Positions 8,103-16,028 of a stretch of 64,000 nt of DNA are shown in pieces. The translations under genes were made by a program, and so were the position numbers. The stretch covers positions 2,239,001-2,303,000 of the forward strand of contig NZ_LR738849.1 of the NCBI RefSeq assembly GCF_902702915.1, written 5' to 3'. Below the pieces are notes generated by a model. The model ran no database searches and was not told the DNA's origin. It worked only from the letters and a program-made list of their open reading frames with translations. Position 1 is the stretch's first letter; every line of letters begins with the position of its first letter. This stretch comes from Desulfovibrio sp. 86 (lineage in GTDB: Bacteria > Desulfobacterota > Desulfovibrionia > Desulfovibrionales > Desulfovibrionaceae).

Positions 8103-9434
8103 TTACCCTACAGACTTCCGCGCGTAGTCCCGCACAAAAAGCACTGCTGAATCCAGATCCGTGACCTCTCCGGCAATCTGCGCCTTGAGCAGGGCATCAC
8201 GAATAACCCCCACCTGCGGGCCAGGTGAAAGCTTTGTTTCGCTCATGATCTCATTGCCGTTGAGCAGGGGTTCCAGCATCTGTTCCGGCGTTTCCGCGCG
8301 GTCCAGATACTTCATATTGTGGTTGAACGAGGTGGGGATGCCGTCACGCGCCTTGAGGTCCGCCCGCGCCATGGCGATAAGACGGGGGTAATCGTCCAGC
8401 GCCTTGAAGCGGCGTATGCCCCTGTCCGTCATCATGAAGTGGAAGCGCATGTGATTGCGCACCAGGTTGCACAAAAGGTCGATGTCTTCCTGGGTAAAGT
8501 GCAGGCGGCGCAGTATCTTGCGCGTGACCTTGGCGCCGACGCGGTGGTGCTGGTAGTAGGTCCACAGGCCGTCATAGTACTCGCCGGTGTAGAGCTTGCC
8601 CACATCGTGAAAGAGCATGGCCATGGTGCCCAGCCAGTCGTAGTGAAAATCCTCTTCGGGATAGCGCTTCATGCACTCGAGCGTGTGTTCGAACACGTTT
8701 TCGGTGTCGCCTTCCTTGTTGCGCATCTGCGTCAGGCAGGAGAGCGACGCCACCTCGGGGATGAGCCCCTGAAGAATATGAGCGTCAAACAGCAAGCGGA
8801 CGAAGCGGTACATGTTTTCGGCGGCAACCTTGCGCCATTCATCCATGATGTCGGTGGCGGGCACGTAATCAAGCACACGGCTGGAGGCGCGGATAATGGC
8901 CAGCCAGGTGTTGGGCTCAATGGGCAGATCAAAGTTGGCGGCAAAACGCAGGGCGCGGACAGCCAGCAGATAGTTGTGGCGCAGGGTCTCGTCCGGCAGG
9001 CCCGCGAGGCAGATGGCTCCGCTCTTGATGTCTTCAAAACCGTCATACACGTCACCACTGGGTTCGGGCGCATTGAAGCCAGTAAGGCGCAGCTTGAGGC
9101 GTTCTTCCGGGCTCAAGAGTGCGATCATCGTGGGCGTGATCCTGACCAGCGAAAGTTCGGGGTGCCCGGCGGCGGCCACTTCAAGAGGATAAAAACGGAA
9201 TGTGACGCCGTTTTCTTCCATAACGGCCAGTGCCCGATTTTCGGATGTGGGCGTGGCTTTGGGAAAAAGCTTGAACAGGGTGTCCATGTCCGGCTCGCAG
9301 GCAATGTCCACGGCCAGATGGTTAACCTTCTGGAGCAGATGTTCCTGCAAGGGGGCATTGATGACATGCGCGTCATAGCCGTTGCGCAAAAAAGTTTTGC
9401 AAATGGTTATGGCGTCTTTAAGCGCTTGCTGCAT
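8103..9434 (-). CDS. HD-domain protein of the poly(A) polymerase/CCA-adding family, degenerate catalytic head
   Basis: A 443-residue protein laid out like class II tRNA nucleotidyltransferases. The head (about 1-115) is followed by the RNA-binding-like segment LLAVRALRFAANFDL (about 156-170), then an HD phosphohydrolase domain with H250 (FEHTLE) and the HDVGK motif at H276-D277. The head looks inactive: where active enzymes have GGxVRD it reads INAPLQE (25-31), and the metal-binding DxD position reads AVD (41-43). The HD metal site is complete, so phosphodiesterase or phosphatase activity on nucleic acid or nucleotide is possible. GGAG before ATG 9434 selects this start over an in-frame ATG 19 codons upstream. 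It is transcribed alone, with its own terminator. Confidence 0.75.
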   Translation of the reverse strand: MQQALKDAITICKTFLRNGYDAHVINAPLQEHLLQKVNHLAVDIACEPDMDTLFKLFPKATPTSENRALAVMEENGVTFRFYPLEVAAAGHPELSLVRITPTMIALLSPEERLKLRLTGFNAPEPSGDVYDGFEDIKSGAICLAGLPDETLRHNYLLAVRALRFAANFDLPIEPNTWLAIIRASSRVLDYVPATDIMDEWRKVAAENMYRFVRLLFDAHILQGLIPEVASLSCLTQMRNKEGDTENVFEHTLECMKRYPEEDFHYDWLGTMAMLFHDVGKLYTGEYYDGLWTYYQHHRVGAKVTRKILRRLHFTQEDIDLLCNLVRNHMRFHFMMTDRGIRRFKALDDYPRLIAMARADLKARDGIPTSFNHNMKYLDRAETPEQMLEPLLNGNEIMSETKLSPGPQVGVIRDALLKAQIAGEVTDLDSAVLFVRDYARKSVG

Positions 9435-9690
9435 CGTGATCTCCTTGCAAATAATGATGGCAATGGTCTGTACTATGCCTTTTGGGGGCAATGAAAGTCA
9501 AGCATGCCGCCTTGTTGAGCTTATGGCTCTGACTACGCGCCAGCGGCTTTGAACGTGTTGGCGCGTGCGCCTGTGCAAAGGCTTTGCCGTGTTTTTGTTT
9601 TTTCACGCGGGCGTGGTTGCGGGCGGCTCCGCGCGCTTCAAGGTTCACAGGCTCTGATAAGGGAATTTTATCACAAAGGGATGATAGATG
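9435..9690. other. Intergenic stretch between the HD-domain gene and the dsr operon end
   Basis: Contains the promoter region of the HD-domain gene and an 8-bp inverted repeat, ACGCGCCA (9535-9542) and TGGCGCGT (9559-9566). No gene or RNA is recognised. Confidence 0.4.
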
Positions 9691-9718
9691 AAAGCCCCCG
9701 TGCGAACACGGGGGCTTT
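9691..9718 (-). terminator. Terminator of dsrMKJOP
   Basis: AAAGCCCCCGTG and CACGGGGGCTTT form a perfect 12-bp stem with a CGAA loop, about 43 bases after the dsrP stop. Confidence 0.85.
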
Positions 9719-9760
9719 GGTAACGGATTTTTTCACCGTATGGCCGACCTCATGGTCAAC

Positions 9761-10930
9761 CTAGTCGTGCATGTGATCCACTTCCATCTTGACGCCAAGG
9801 GCGATACGCCAGAGCAGCGAGAGCACCAGAGCGCCGACGCCGTAGACGCCGAGAGCCACGGCAATTTCCTTGGCGCTGGGCATGTAGGGCGTGAAGGCTT
9901 CAAACATGTTGGGCGTGAAACCGGCCACCAGCAGGCCAAGACCCTTGTCGATCCAGGAGGCCAGCACCAGCATGATGAGGGCGATGGGCAGCAGACAGGG
10001 GTTTTCGCGCAGCTTGGGCGGAATAAGCAGGGCCAGAGAGGCAAAGGCCATGATAACAGCGCCCCACATCCAGTAGCTCACCCAGGGCAGATGACCTTCG
10101 TGCCCGAAGAAGAGGAAGTGGATGGGTTCTTCATGCCCGGGAACGCCGCTGTAGAAGGCGGTGAAGATTTCCAGCAGGTAGAAGAAGACGTTGATGCACA
10201 TGGCGTACACAATGATGATGGTCAGGGTCTTCACGGCTTCCTTGCCGGGCTCGAAGCCCGTCAGGCGGCGCAGCACCATCATCAGCAGGAGCAGGATGGC
10301 AGGACCGGAGCAGAAGGCCGAGGACAGGAAGCGGGCGGCCATAATGGCGGTGAGCCAGTAATGGCGGCCGGGAATGCCCGCGTACAGGAAGGCCGTGACC
10401 GTATGGATGGAGAAAGCCCACAGGACGGAGATATAGATAAGGGGCTTGATCCACTTGGGCGGCTCAATCTCGTGCCTTTCGGCCTCAAGAGTGACCCAGC
10501 CGATGATGATGTTCAGACCCAGGTACCCGATGAGCACCATCATGTCGTAGAACATGACGGAATGGGGCGAGGGGTGAAGCATGACGTTGAGCATGCGCTG
10601 GGGCTGACCAAGGTCCACCACGATGAAGAGCGCGCACATGACCACGGCCGCGACGGCCATGAATTCACCAAAGATGATCATGCGTTTGAACTTTTTGTAG
10701 TGATGGAAGTAGGTGGGCAGCACCAGCATGACGGCCGAGGCCGCCACACCCACGAAATAGGTGAACTGCGAAATGTACAATCCCCACGAAACGTCACGGC
10801 TGAGGCCGGTGACGGAGAGACCGTTCTGCAACTGATCGAGGTACACAAGGCCGCAACCCGCGATAAGAACCAGCAGGAAGATCAGCCACATGTAGTAGGT
10901 CTTAGGACCGTCGAGCAATTTTTCAAGCAT
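9761..10930 (-). CDS. dsrP: DsrP, NrfD-like integral membrane subunit of the Dsr complex
   Basis: The quinone-interacting membrane subunit of DsrMKJOP, which connects the quinone pool and periplasmic redox partners to cytoplasmic sulfite reduction. The 389-residue protein is almost entirely hydrophobic, with about ten predicted transmembrane segments starting at YYMWLIFLLVLIAGCGLVYL, and has the NrfD/PsrC-family look (for example SWGLYISQFTYFVGVAASA and VDLGQPQRMLNVMLHPSPHS). It has no cofactor motif, as expected for the family. It is the last gene of the operon, with 12 bases between the dsrO stop and the dsrP start ATG 10930, and a strong terminator follows. Confidence 0.95.
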   Translation of the reverse strand: MLEKLLDGPKTYYMWLIFLLVLIAGCGLVYLDQLQNGLSVTGLSRDVSWGLYISQFTYFVGVAASAVMLVLPTYFHHYKKFKRMIIFGEFMAVAAVVMCALFIVVDLGQPQRMLNVMLHPSPHSVMFYDMMVLIGYLGLNIIIGWVTLEAERHEIEPPKWIKPLIYISVLWAFSIHTVTAFLYAGIPGRHYWLTAIMAARFLSSAFCSGPAILLLLMMVLRRLTGFEPGKEAVKTLTIIIVYAMCINVFFYLLEIFTAFYSGVPGHEEPIHFLFFGHEGHLPWVSYWMWGAVIMAFASLALLIPPKLRENPCLLPIALIMLVLASWIDKGLGLLVAGFTPNMFEAFTPYMPSAKEIAVALGVYGVGALVLSLLWRIALGVKMEVDHMHD

Positions 10931-10942
10931 GGCCTGTTCTCC

Positions 10943-11725
10943 CTAGATAAGGTAGTAGACGCCGGGCTGGGTGCCCAGGCTGGGCTTGCGGCGAATACTG
11001 TAATTGGCGGCCAAAGCCTGGCGCACCGTTGAATTGGGGTCTTCCAGGTCGCCGAAAAGTATCTTGCCATTGGCCGCTTCCACGCAGGCGGGCAGCTTGC
11101 CTACGGCAAGGCGCTCGGCGCAGAACGTGCATTTCTCCACCACGCCGATCATGCGCGTGGGGTATTCGGGATTGGGCACGGGGTTGGACAGGAACTTGCG
11201 CGGGTCTTTGAAGTTGAAGGAACGCGCGCCGTAGGGACAGCCAGCCATGCAGAACCGGCAGCCGATGCAGCGGTGATAGTCCATGGCCACAATGCCGTCT
11301 TCCATTTTGTAGGTGGCCTGTGTGGGGCACACGCGCACGCAGGGCGGATTGGTGCAGTGGTTGCACAGCAGCGGGTACAGAGACTCGCGGGAGTGCGTGT
11401 TCAGGTGCGCGTTCATGTCGTCAGGGAAGACATGGGCGTAGCTGTCCAGCCAGAACCACTTGATTTCCTGGTTGCCGGGAATCTGCGGTACGTTGTGGAA
11501 GGCGTGGCAGGCGTCGCTCAGGGGCTTGTAGTCTTCGGGGCCCGCGAACTGGCGCGTGTCGATGACCATGGCCCAGCGCTTGGCATGCAGTGCATTGGCC
11601 GCGGGTTCATACTTGCCGGGGGCAATCTGCGCCTGGGCAACGCCAGACAGGGCAGCCATGCCGCTGGTAAGGGCGAAGGCCGAAAAGCCCGCCACTTTCA
11701 GAAAGCTTCTTCTGCTCTTGTTCAT
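10943..11725 (-). CDS. dsrO: DsrO, periplasmic Tat-exported iron-sulfur subunit
   Basis: Periplasmic electron-transfer subunit of DsrMKJOP. The start is ATG 11725 (MNKSRRSFLKVAGF), preceded by GGGGAG and overlapping the dsrJ stop as TAATG; an in-frame upstream ATG would spoil the signal. The N terminus is a twin-arginine signal (SRRSFLK) ending near AQAQ. Cysteine motifs: CNHCTNPPCVRVC and CIGCRFCMAGC are complete. A fourth motif is CTFC...PAC with Ala in the last ligand place (ACVEAAN), and the first motif keeps only one Cys (DACHAFHN). By ferredoxin ligand pairing this leaves three [4Fe-4S] clusters, in line with what is reported for DsrO. Confidence 0.95.
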   Translation of the reverse strand: MNKSRRSFLKVAGFSAFALTSGMAALSGVAQAQIAPGKYEPAANALHAKRWAMVIDTRQFAGPEDYKPLSDACHAFHNVPQIPGNQEIKWFWLDSYAHVFPDDMNAHLNTHSRESLYPLLCNHCTNPPCVRVCPTQATYKMEDGIVAMDYHRCIGCRFCMAGCPYGARSFNFKDPRKFLSNPVPNPEYPTRMIGVVEKCTFCAERLAVGKLPACVEAANGKILFGDLEDPNSTVRQALAANYSIRRKPSLGTQPGVYYLI

Positions 11726-12105
11726 TACTTGCTCCCCTGGGGAATAATGTGGCAAGTCCAGCAATAGGGATCAACGCCGTTAGCCGTATGGCACTTTTCA
11801 CAGAATCCCTTGTAGTCATTATGGCACTTCAAGCAGGTATTCTGGAGGCTGATGTTCCACTTTTTGCCGCTGGTGGCCACATAGACGCGGTTTTCCTTGC
11901 GCAGGGCCTCGTCGCGCCATTCATTGAGCAGGCGCATGTGCTGGTCGCGCATGAACTGCACGTCCTCGATGCAATCCTTTTCGCCCTTGGGCAGCTCAAT
12001 GCCGGTGCTCTTGTAATCCTTCCCCATCAAGCTCAGCCAGAAAGGGGAGGTGAACAGGGCCACAAATACTATGATTCCAACGATAACTGCTTTGGCGTTA
12101 TACAT
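11725..12105 (-). CDS. dsrJ: DsrJ, triheme cytochrome c
   Basis: Small periplasmic triheme cytochrome of DsrMKJOP. The 126 residues comprise an uncleaved-looking N-terminal anchor (about 6-26, AVIVGIIVFVALFTSPFWL) and three CxxCH heme sites at C91 (CLKCH), C102 (CEKCH) and C115... read as CWTCH. Cys45 in GEKDCIED is placed like the cysteine reported as an unusual distal heme ligand in Allochromatium DsrJ. Two further histidines, including His56 (RDQHM), are candidate distal ligands. The stop overlaps the dsrO start by one base, and the dsrK stop is directly upstream, so translation of K, J and O is probably coupled. Confidence 0.95.
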   Translation of the reverse strand: MYNAKAVIVGIIVFVALFTSPFWLSLMGKDYKSTGIELPKGEKDCIEDVQFMRDQHMRLLNEWRDEALRKENRVYVATSGKKWNISLQNTCLKCHNDYKGFCEKCHTANGVDPYCWTCHIIPQGSK

Positions 12106-13749
12106 TTATTGGCCCTCCCCCTGTGCTTCGGGCGCGTCCTCGTCGTCCACCACATTGGGCAGGTCTTCCTGACGCAGGTCCATGGTGCGCTTGCTTTCGC
12201 CCTTCATGACCAGGGCGTTGGCCACCAGTTCGTGCAGGCCGCTCACATTGACGCCCGGCGCCCAGTAATTGGCGAGCGGGGGCAGGGTGGCGCGGTCAAT
12301 GGCGCAAACGCAGGCCATGTGGTTGACACCGTACTTTTCCTGCACAAAGCGCAGGGCGTTGCCGCGCGGCATGCCCGCGCGCATGCGCAGTTCCATGATT
12401 TCTTCCGTATTGAGGCCGGAACCGGCGCCGCAGCAGAAGGTTTGCTCACGAATGGTGTTTTCGGGCATTTCATGGAAGTTGTTGCACACGGCTTTGAGCA
12501 CGTAGCGGGGCTCTTCCAGCAGGCCCATGCCACGGGCCGGGTTGCAGCTGTCGTGGAAGGTGGTGATGATATGGTCGTTACGGCTGGGATCAAGCTTCAG
12601 CTTGTTGTGATGAATGAGGTCAGCCGTAAATTCCGCAATGTGCACCATCTTGGTGGAAGCGGCATTCTTGAACACCGTGCCCGTAATGGGCGACACGGGA
12701 ACTTCCATGCTGGCCGGGGCAGGGCCGTTGTAGGTGTCCATGTACTGGTTGATCACGCGCCACATGTGCCCGCACTCGCCGCCGAGGATCCACTTGGAGC
12801 CCAGGCGTTCGGCCTCGGCGTACATCTTGGCGTTGAGCTTCTTGGCCATGTTGAAGGTGGTGAAGGAACCGAAGTTGCCGCCTTCAGAAGCGTAGGTGGA
12901 GAAGGTGTAGTCCAGATCAAGCTCGTGGAAGAGCATGAGGTAGCCCATGAAGGTGTAGATGCCGGGGTCGGCAAATACGTCGCCGGAGGGCGTGATGAAC
13001 AGGATTTCGTGGCCCTTTTCGTTAAAGGGCGTCTTGGGACGGATGCCGGTGACGGTTTCGCAGTCATCGGCCAGCATTTCCACGATTTCCACAAAGGAGT
13101 GGGGCTGGATGCCAAGGTGGTTGCCCGTGAAGCTGCAGTTTTTCACAGGATCCATGATCCAGTGGGTGCCGAGGCCCACTTCATGCAGCAGTTCGCGCAC
13201 GATGGCGGTGATTTCGGCCGTGTCGATGCCGTAGGGGCAGAAGAGCGAGCAGCGGCGGCACTCGGTGCACTGGTAGGCGTAGTAGAACAGTTCTTTGACT
13301 ACGGCCACGTCCCAGCCGCGGGCGCCGACCTTCTTGCCAAGGATCTTGCCCAGCATGGTGTAGTCGCGACGGTAGAGCGAGCGGAGCAGCTCGGCGCGCA
13401 GCACGGGCATGTTCTTGGGATCGTTGGTGCCAAGGAAGAAGTGGCACTTGTCGGCACAGGCGCCGCAACGCACACAGATGTCCATGAACAGCTTGAGCGA
13501 GCGGTGCTTTTCAAGCCTGTCGGCAAAGGCGTCGCACAGGATTTGTTCCCAGTTTTCGGGCAGGTTCCAGTCCTCGGCGGACGGATCCCACTCGTGGGGA
13601 TTAGGCATGTGCAACAGTTCCATGGTGTCTTTCTTGGCCGGATAGCAGAAGCTGCCCGGCGTAAATTCCGGCTTGACGTCAAGCCAGTCTTCGACCGGGA
13701 ATTCCGGACGGCTGGCTACAAGCATTTGCGGCGTAGGTAATTTTGCCAT
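12106..13749 (-). CDS. dsrK: DsrK, HdrD-like iron-sulfur subunit
   Basis: Cytoplasmic catalytic subunit of DsrMKJOP, related to heterodisulfide reductase HdrD; it is thought to reduce the DsrC trisulfide or disulfide. The 547-residue product has two ferredoxin motifs, C92-C95-C98-C102 (CVRCGACADKC) and C161-C164-C167-C171 (CTECRRCSLFC). The C-terminal half has CCG-type cysteine signatures (HDSCNPARGMG and EQTFCCGAGSGLN) that bind the special active-site [4Fe-4S] cluster. It starts 12 bases after the dsrM stop with GGAGT upstream, and abuts dsrJ. The C terminus is acidic and ends in EAQGEGQ. Confidence 0.96.
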   Translation of the reverse strand: MAKLPTPQMLVASRPEFPVEDWLDVKPEFTPGSFCYPAKKDTMELLHMPNPHEWDPSAEDWNLPENWEQILCDAFADRLEKHRSLKLFMDICVRCGACADKCHFFLGTNDPKNMPVLRAELLRSLYRRDYTMLGKILGKKVGARGWDVAVVKELFYYAYQCTECRRCSLFCPYGIDTAEITAIVRELLHEVGLGTHWIMDPVKNCSFTGNHLGIQPHSFVEIVEMLADDCETVTGIRPKTPFNEKGHEILFITPSGDVFADPGIYTFMGYLMLFHELDLDYTFSTYASEGGNFGSFTTFNMAKKLNAKMYAEAERLGSKWILGGECGHMWRVINQYMDTYNGPAPASMEVPVSPITGTVFKNAASTKMVHIAEFTADLIHHNKLKLDPSRNDHIITTFHDSCNPARGMGLLEEPRYVLKAVCNNFHEMPENTIREQTFCCGAGSGLNTEEIMELRMRAGMPRGNALRFVQEKYGVNHMACVCAIDRATLPPLANYWAPGVNVSGLHELVANALVMKGESKRTMDLRQEDLPNVVDDEDAPEAQGEGQ

Positions 13750-13761
13750 GATGAAGACTCC

Positions 13762-14781
13762 TTACTCGGCGGCCTTTTCGGGTTGCTTATCCAGCGGCAG
13801 CCCGGCTTCAGCCATGGCGTCGCGATAGGTATCCTCGTACTCGGCATAGGTGAAGTACTGCTTGGGCGGATTCCAGGGGTTGATGTGGCGTACCCGGCGG
13901 GAATTGTTGGCCAGGTTGCGCGTGGGGCTGAAGAACACGCCCGGCATATGCATGAGCTTGGAGAAGGGGAAGTAGAGCAGCAGTACGCACACCAGAGTAA
14001 GGTGGGTGAAGAAGAGCGCGTTGATGCCGGCAGTGGTCACGGGGGCAAAGTGGGTAAGCCCCATGACGAAAATCTTGACCTGGGCTATTTCGGTCTTGTC
14101 GAAATACCGAAGGCACAGGCCGCTGCTGATGATGCCAATGATGAGCCACAGCGGAAAATAGTCGTTGAACAGCGAGATGTAGCGCAGGCGCTTGTCATAG
14201 ATGCGGCGGCCAAGAAGAAAGAGCACGCCCACGAGCACCAGACCGCCGGTCATGAAAAAGCGGGGCGAGCCCACCTGCATGATGCCGTCGATGGTTTCGA
14301 GAAATTTGATACAGGAGGGGATGGGCTCCATAAAGAAGCGGAAGTGCCGGATGAAAACCAGCAGGAAACAGTAGTGGAACAGCAGGGCGAAAACCCACAA
14401 CCACTTGGAAGAAAAATAGATGGTACGCGGTCCCTTGCTGATGGGGTCGTTTTCGCGCACATCGGCCACAGTGTTGCGGAACAGCGAACGGAAGAAAAAC
14501 ACTTCCAGAAACATGCGCCGCACCACGTCCCAGGTGTTGCTGGGACAGTCGATCCGGTTGGGCTTGATGAAATCAAGCGACACTTCCTGCCCGCCCGTGG
14601 TGGGGATGCAGAAAGGCACGGGCGATTTGGCCCAGTACACCATGCGCCAGATGACACCGGCGACGAAGACGACGACTGCCACATATGGCAACACAACGCC
14701 GAACAGAGGCGCAAGCCCTATGGCCGCTCCCGCCCAGGCTGTGGCTCCTATGAGCAGCACCAGCAGTAATGAATTGAACAT
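13762..14781 (-). CDS. dsrM: DsrM, NarI-like cytochrome b subunit
   Basis: Heme b membrane subunit that pairs with DsrK, passing electrons between menaquinol and DsrK. The 339-residue protein has several hydrophobic segments (for example LLLVLLIGATAWAGAAIGLA at the N terminus and YCFLLVFIRHFRFF). Histidines placed within or near them (FHYCFLLVFIRHFRF, LTHFAPVTT, FFTHLTLVC) are candidate heme ligands as in NarI/HdrE proteins. It is the first gene of dsrMKJOP. The 121 bases upstream separate it from the RsbRD-like gene; no terminator is visible there, so co-transcription is possible. Confidence 0.94.
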   Translation of the reverse strand: MFNSLLLVLLIGATAWAGAAIGLAPLFGVVLPYVAVVVFVAGVIWRMVYWAKSPVPFCIPTTGGQEVSLDFIKPNRIDCPSNTWDVVRRMFLEVFFFRSLFRNTVADVRENDPISKGPRTIYFSSKWLWVFALLFHYCFLLVFIRHFRFFMEPIPSCIKFLETIDGIMQVGSPRFFMTGGLVLVGVLFLLGRRIYDKRLRYISLFNDYFPLWLIIGIISSGLCLRYFDKTEIAQVKIFVMGLTHFAPVTTAGINALFFTHLTLVCVLLLYFPFSKLMHMPGVFFSPTRNLANNSRRVRHINPWNPPKQYFTYAEYEDTYRDAMAEAGLPLDKQPEKAAE

Positions 14782-14902
14782 TCCCTACCTCACTTCCACT
14801 AAAGTTGCCTCAAAAGCCCACCACGGGATATTGAGAAATGCCTGGACCGCACGCCTGAAAAACCCGGCAAGGGCAAGATGCCGGGCAAAAAGCGCGTGGA
14901 TT

Positions 14903-15436
14903 TCAGCGTTCGTCAGCCGGATGCGGCGAGCCGCCTTCCAGCTGTTGCGCCCAGCGCGCCAGTTGGGCGTGCTGGTTGCGAATTTCTGTGATGCGCAGGT
15001 TGGCCAGAACCTCGCGGGCCTCTGTATACATGTCGAAGGCCAGCAGGGTCAGACTGTCCAGGCGCGATTCGGCTTCCAAATAGGGCGCCACGTCGCCCAG
15101 AGCCATGAACTTGGGCAGCAGATGCTCACGCAGAATGGGCTTCATGAGAAAAAAAACGCCCAGTCCCTGGCTTGGAGCAAATTTCTGCACAGCGCGCAGC
15201 TTGATGAACCGCTCAAGAGCGTGCTTGGTCTGGCCGGGATCAACGTGTTCGCCAGACATGGCGTCGTACAGCGCGTCGGCCGCTTCCTTGGTCATGTTGG
15301 CGACAGGATTGCTGAACGGGTCTTCGCGGGTACGCAAAAACCCCGTCGTTTCAAACGGGTAGGTGTTAAAAACCTCTTCAGCCCAAAGGCGAACGATTTC
15401 ACTTTTGTGCTCTCTGAACAAAGCCATTGCTTTCAT
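14903..15436 (-). CDS. RsbRD N-terminal-domain-like protein upstream of dsrM
   Basis: A soluble helical protein of 177 residues resembling the RsbRD N-terminal sensor domain (a globin-like helical fold found in stressosome RsbR proteins). Segments such as FREHKSEIVRLWAEEVFNTYPFETTGFL and RFIKLRAVQKFAPSQGLGVFFLMKPIL carry the pattern of that family. No STAS or other output domain follows, so it would be a free sensor or an adaptor. GAGGGCGGC before ATG 15436 supports this start rather than one 21 codons upstream. Position and orientation directly before dsrMKJOP suggest a link to that complex or its control. Function is not established from the sequence. Confidence 0.65.
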   Translation of the reverse strand: MKAMALFREHKSEIVRLWAEEVFNTYPFETTGFLRTREDPFSNPVANMTKEAADALYDAMSGEHVDPGQTKHALERFIKLRAVQKFAPSQGLGVFFLMKPILREHLLPKFMALGDVAPYLEAESRLDSLTLLAFDMYTEAREVLANLRITEIRNQHAQLARWAQQLEGGSPHPADER

Positions 15437-15882
15437 GCCGCCCTCATGCCTTAACGGGTAAGGCTGTTTCATATAAAGTGGAAGAGTAAAGGGCGTCAAG
15501 CCCCTTTACCGCTTGCCTGCACTACTTACGTTATTTTTTGCACAAAGGGGGCTTTCGCCGCATCCGTGCATGGGGTGACTGTCCATCCCACAGACCCCAA
15601 GCGCCTTTGCGCCACTGTCAGTCACGGTGCTTTTATCATTTCAACAAGGCGCTCCGGCCTGACGCCGTAACGTCGCGCGCCTGTTCCCGCCGTTGTCAGA
15701 GCGAGCGCATTGTGACGTCTAGAGCATTTAACACTTGAAACGCTCGCGTACGGCAGGCAAAAGCCCGCCTACTCGCATTTCGTGGCAAGGATTTTCAGAA
15801 AAATCCTTGCAGAGCATTTAACTCATTTCATTCGTAAACTGCTCTATCCCAAGCCGCTGGCGGCGGACTGTCCTGTCTGGGG
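15437..15882. repeat. Gene-free stretch with inverted repeats and family 2 fragments
   Basis: An 8-bp inverted repeat GTAAAGGG/CCCTTTAC lies at 15486-15509. From about 15718 there are family 2 end sequences (TCTAGAGCATTTAACACTTG and AGAGCATTTAACTCATTTC...GCTCTA), and a perfect hairpin GCAAGGATTTT-CAGA-AAAATCCTTGC at 15785-15810. I see no gene on either strand. Confidence 0.6.
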
Positions 15883-16028
15883 CAGAGTAACTTTGAAATG
15901 CCTCACATTTCAAAGTTTTCATCCAGCCGAAAAATGCGATTCGCGGCTGAATCCACGCCACGTTGTGGCGCGCTGCACGTTCGTGCAGCGTTTGAGCATT
16001 TACACTTTTTCAAAGGTAAACCGCTCTA
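15883..16028 (-). repeat. Family 2 multi-hairpin element, copy A
   Basis: About 146 bp with successive hairpins: AACTTTGAAATG/CATTTCAAAGTT; CAGCCG/CGGCTG; GCCAC-GTT-GTGGC; CGCTGCAC-GTTC-GTGCAGCG; and GAGCATTTAC...GTAAACCGCTC. The end at 16026-16028 is the TAG stop codon of the VKOR-like gene. The stem order is the same as copy B and opposite to copies C and D. Confidence 0.8.

Noticed and set aside
15437-16028. Repeated hairpins considered as a CRISPR array
   Set aside because: Repeats are not regularly spaced, units are palindromes of different sequence, and no cas gene is in the window.
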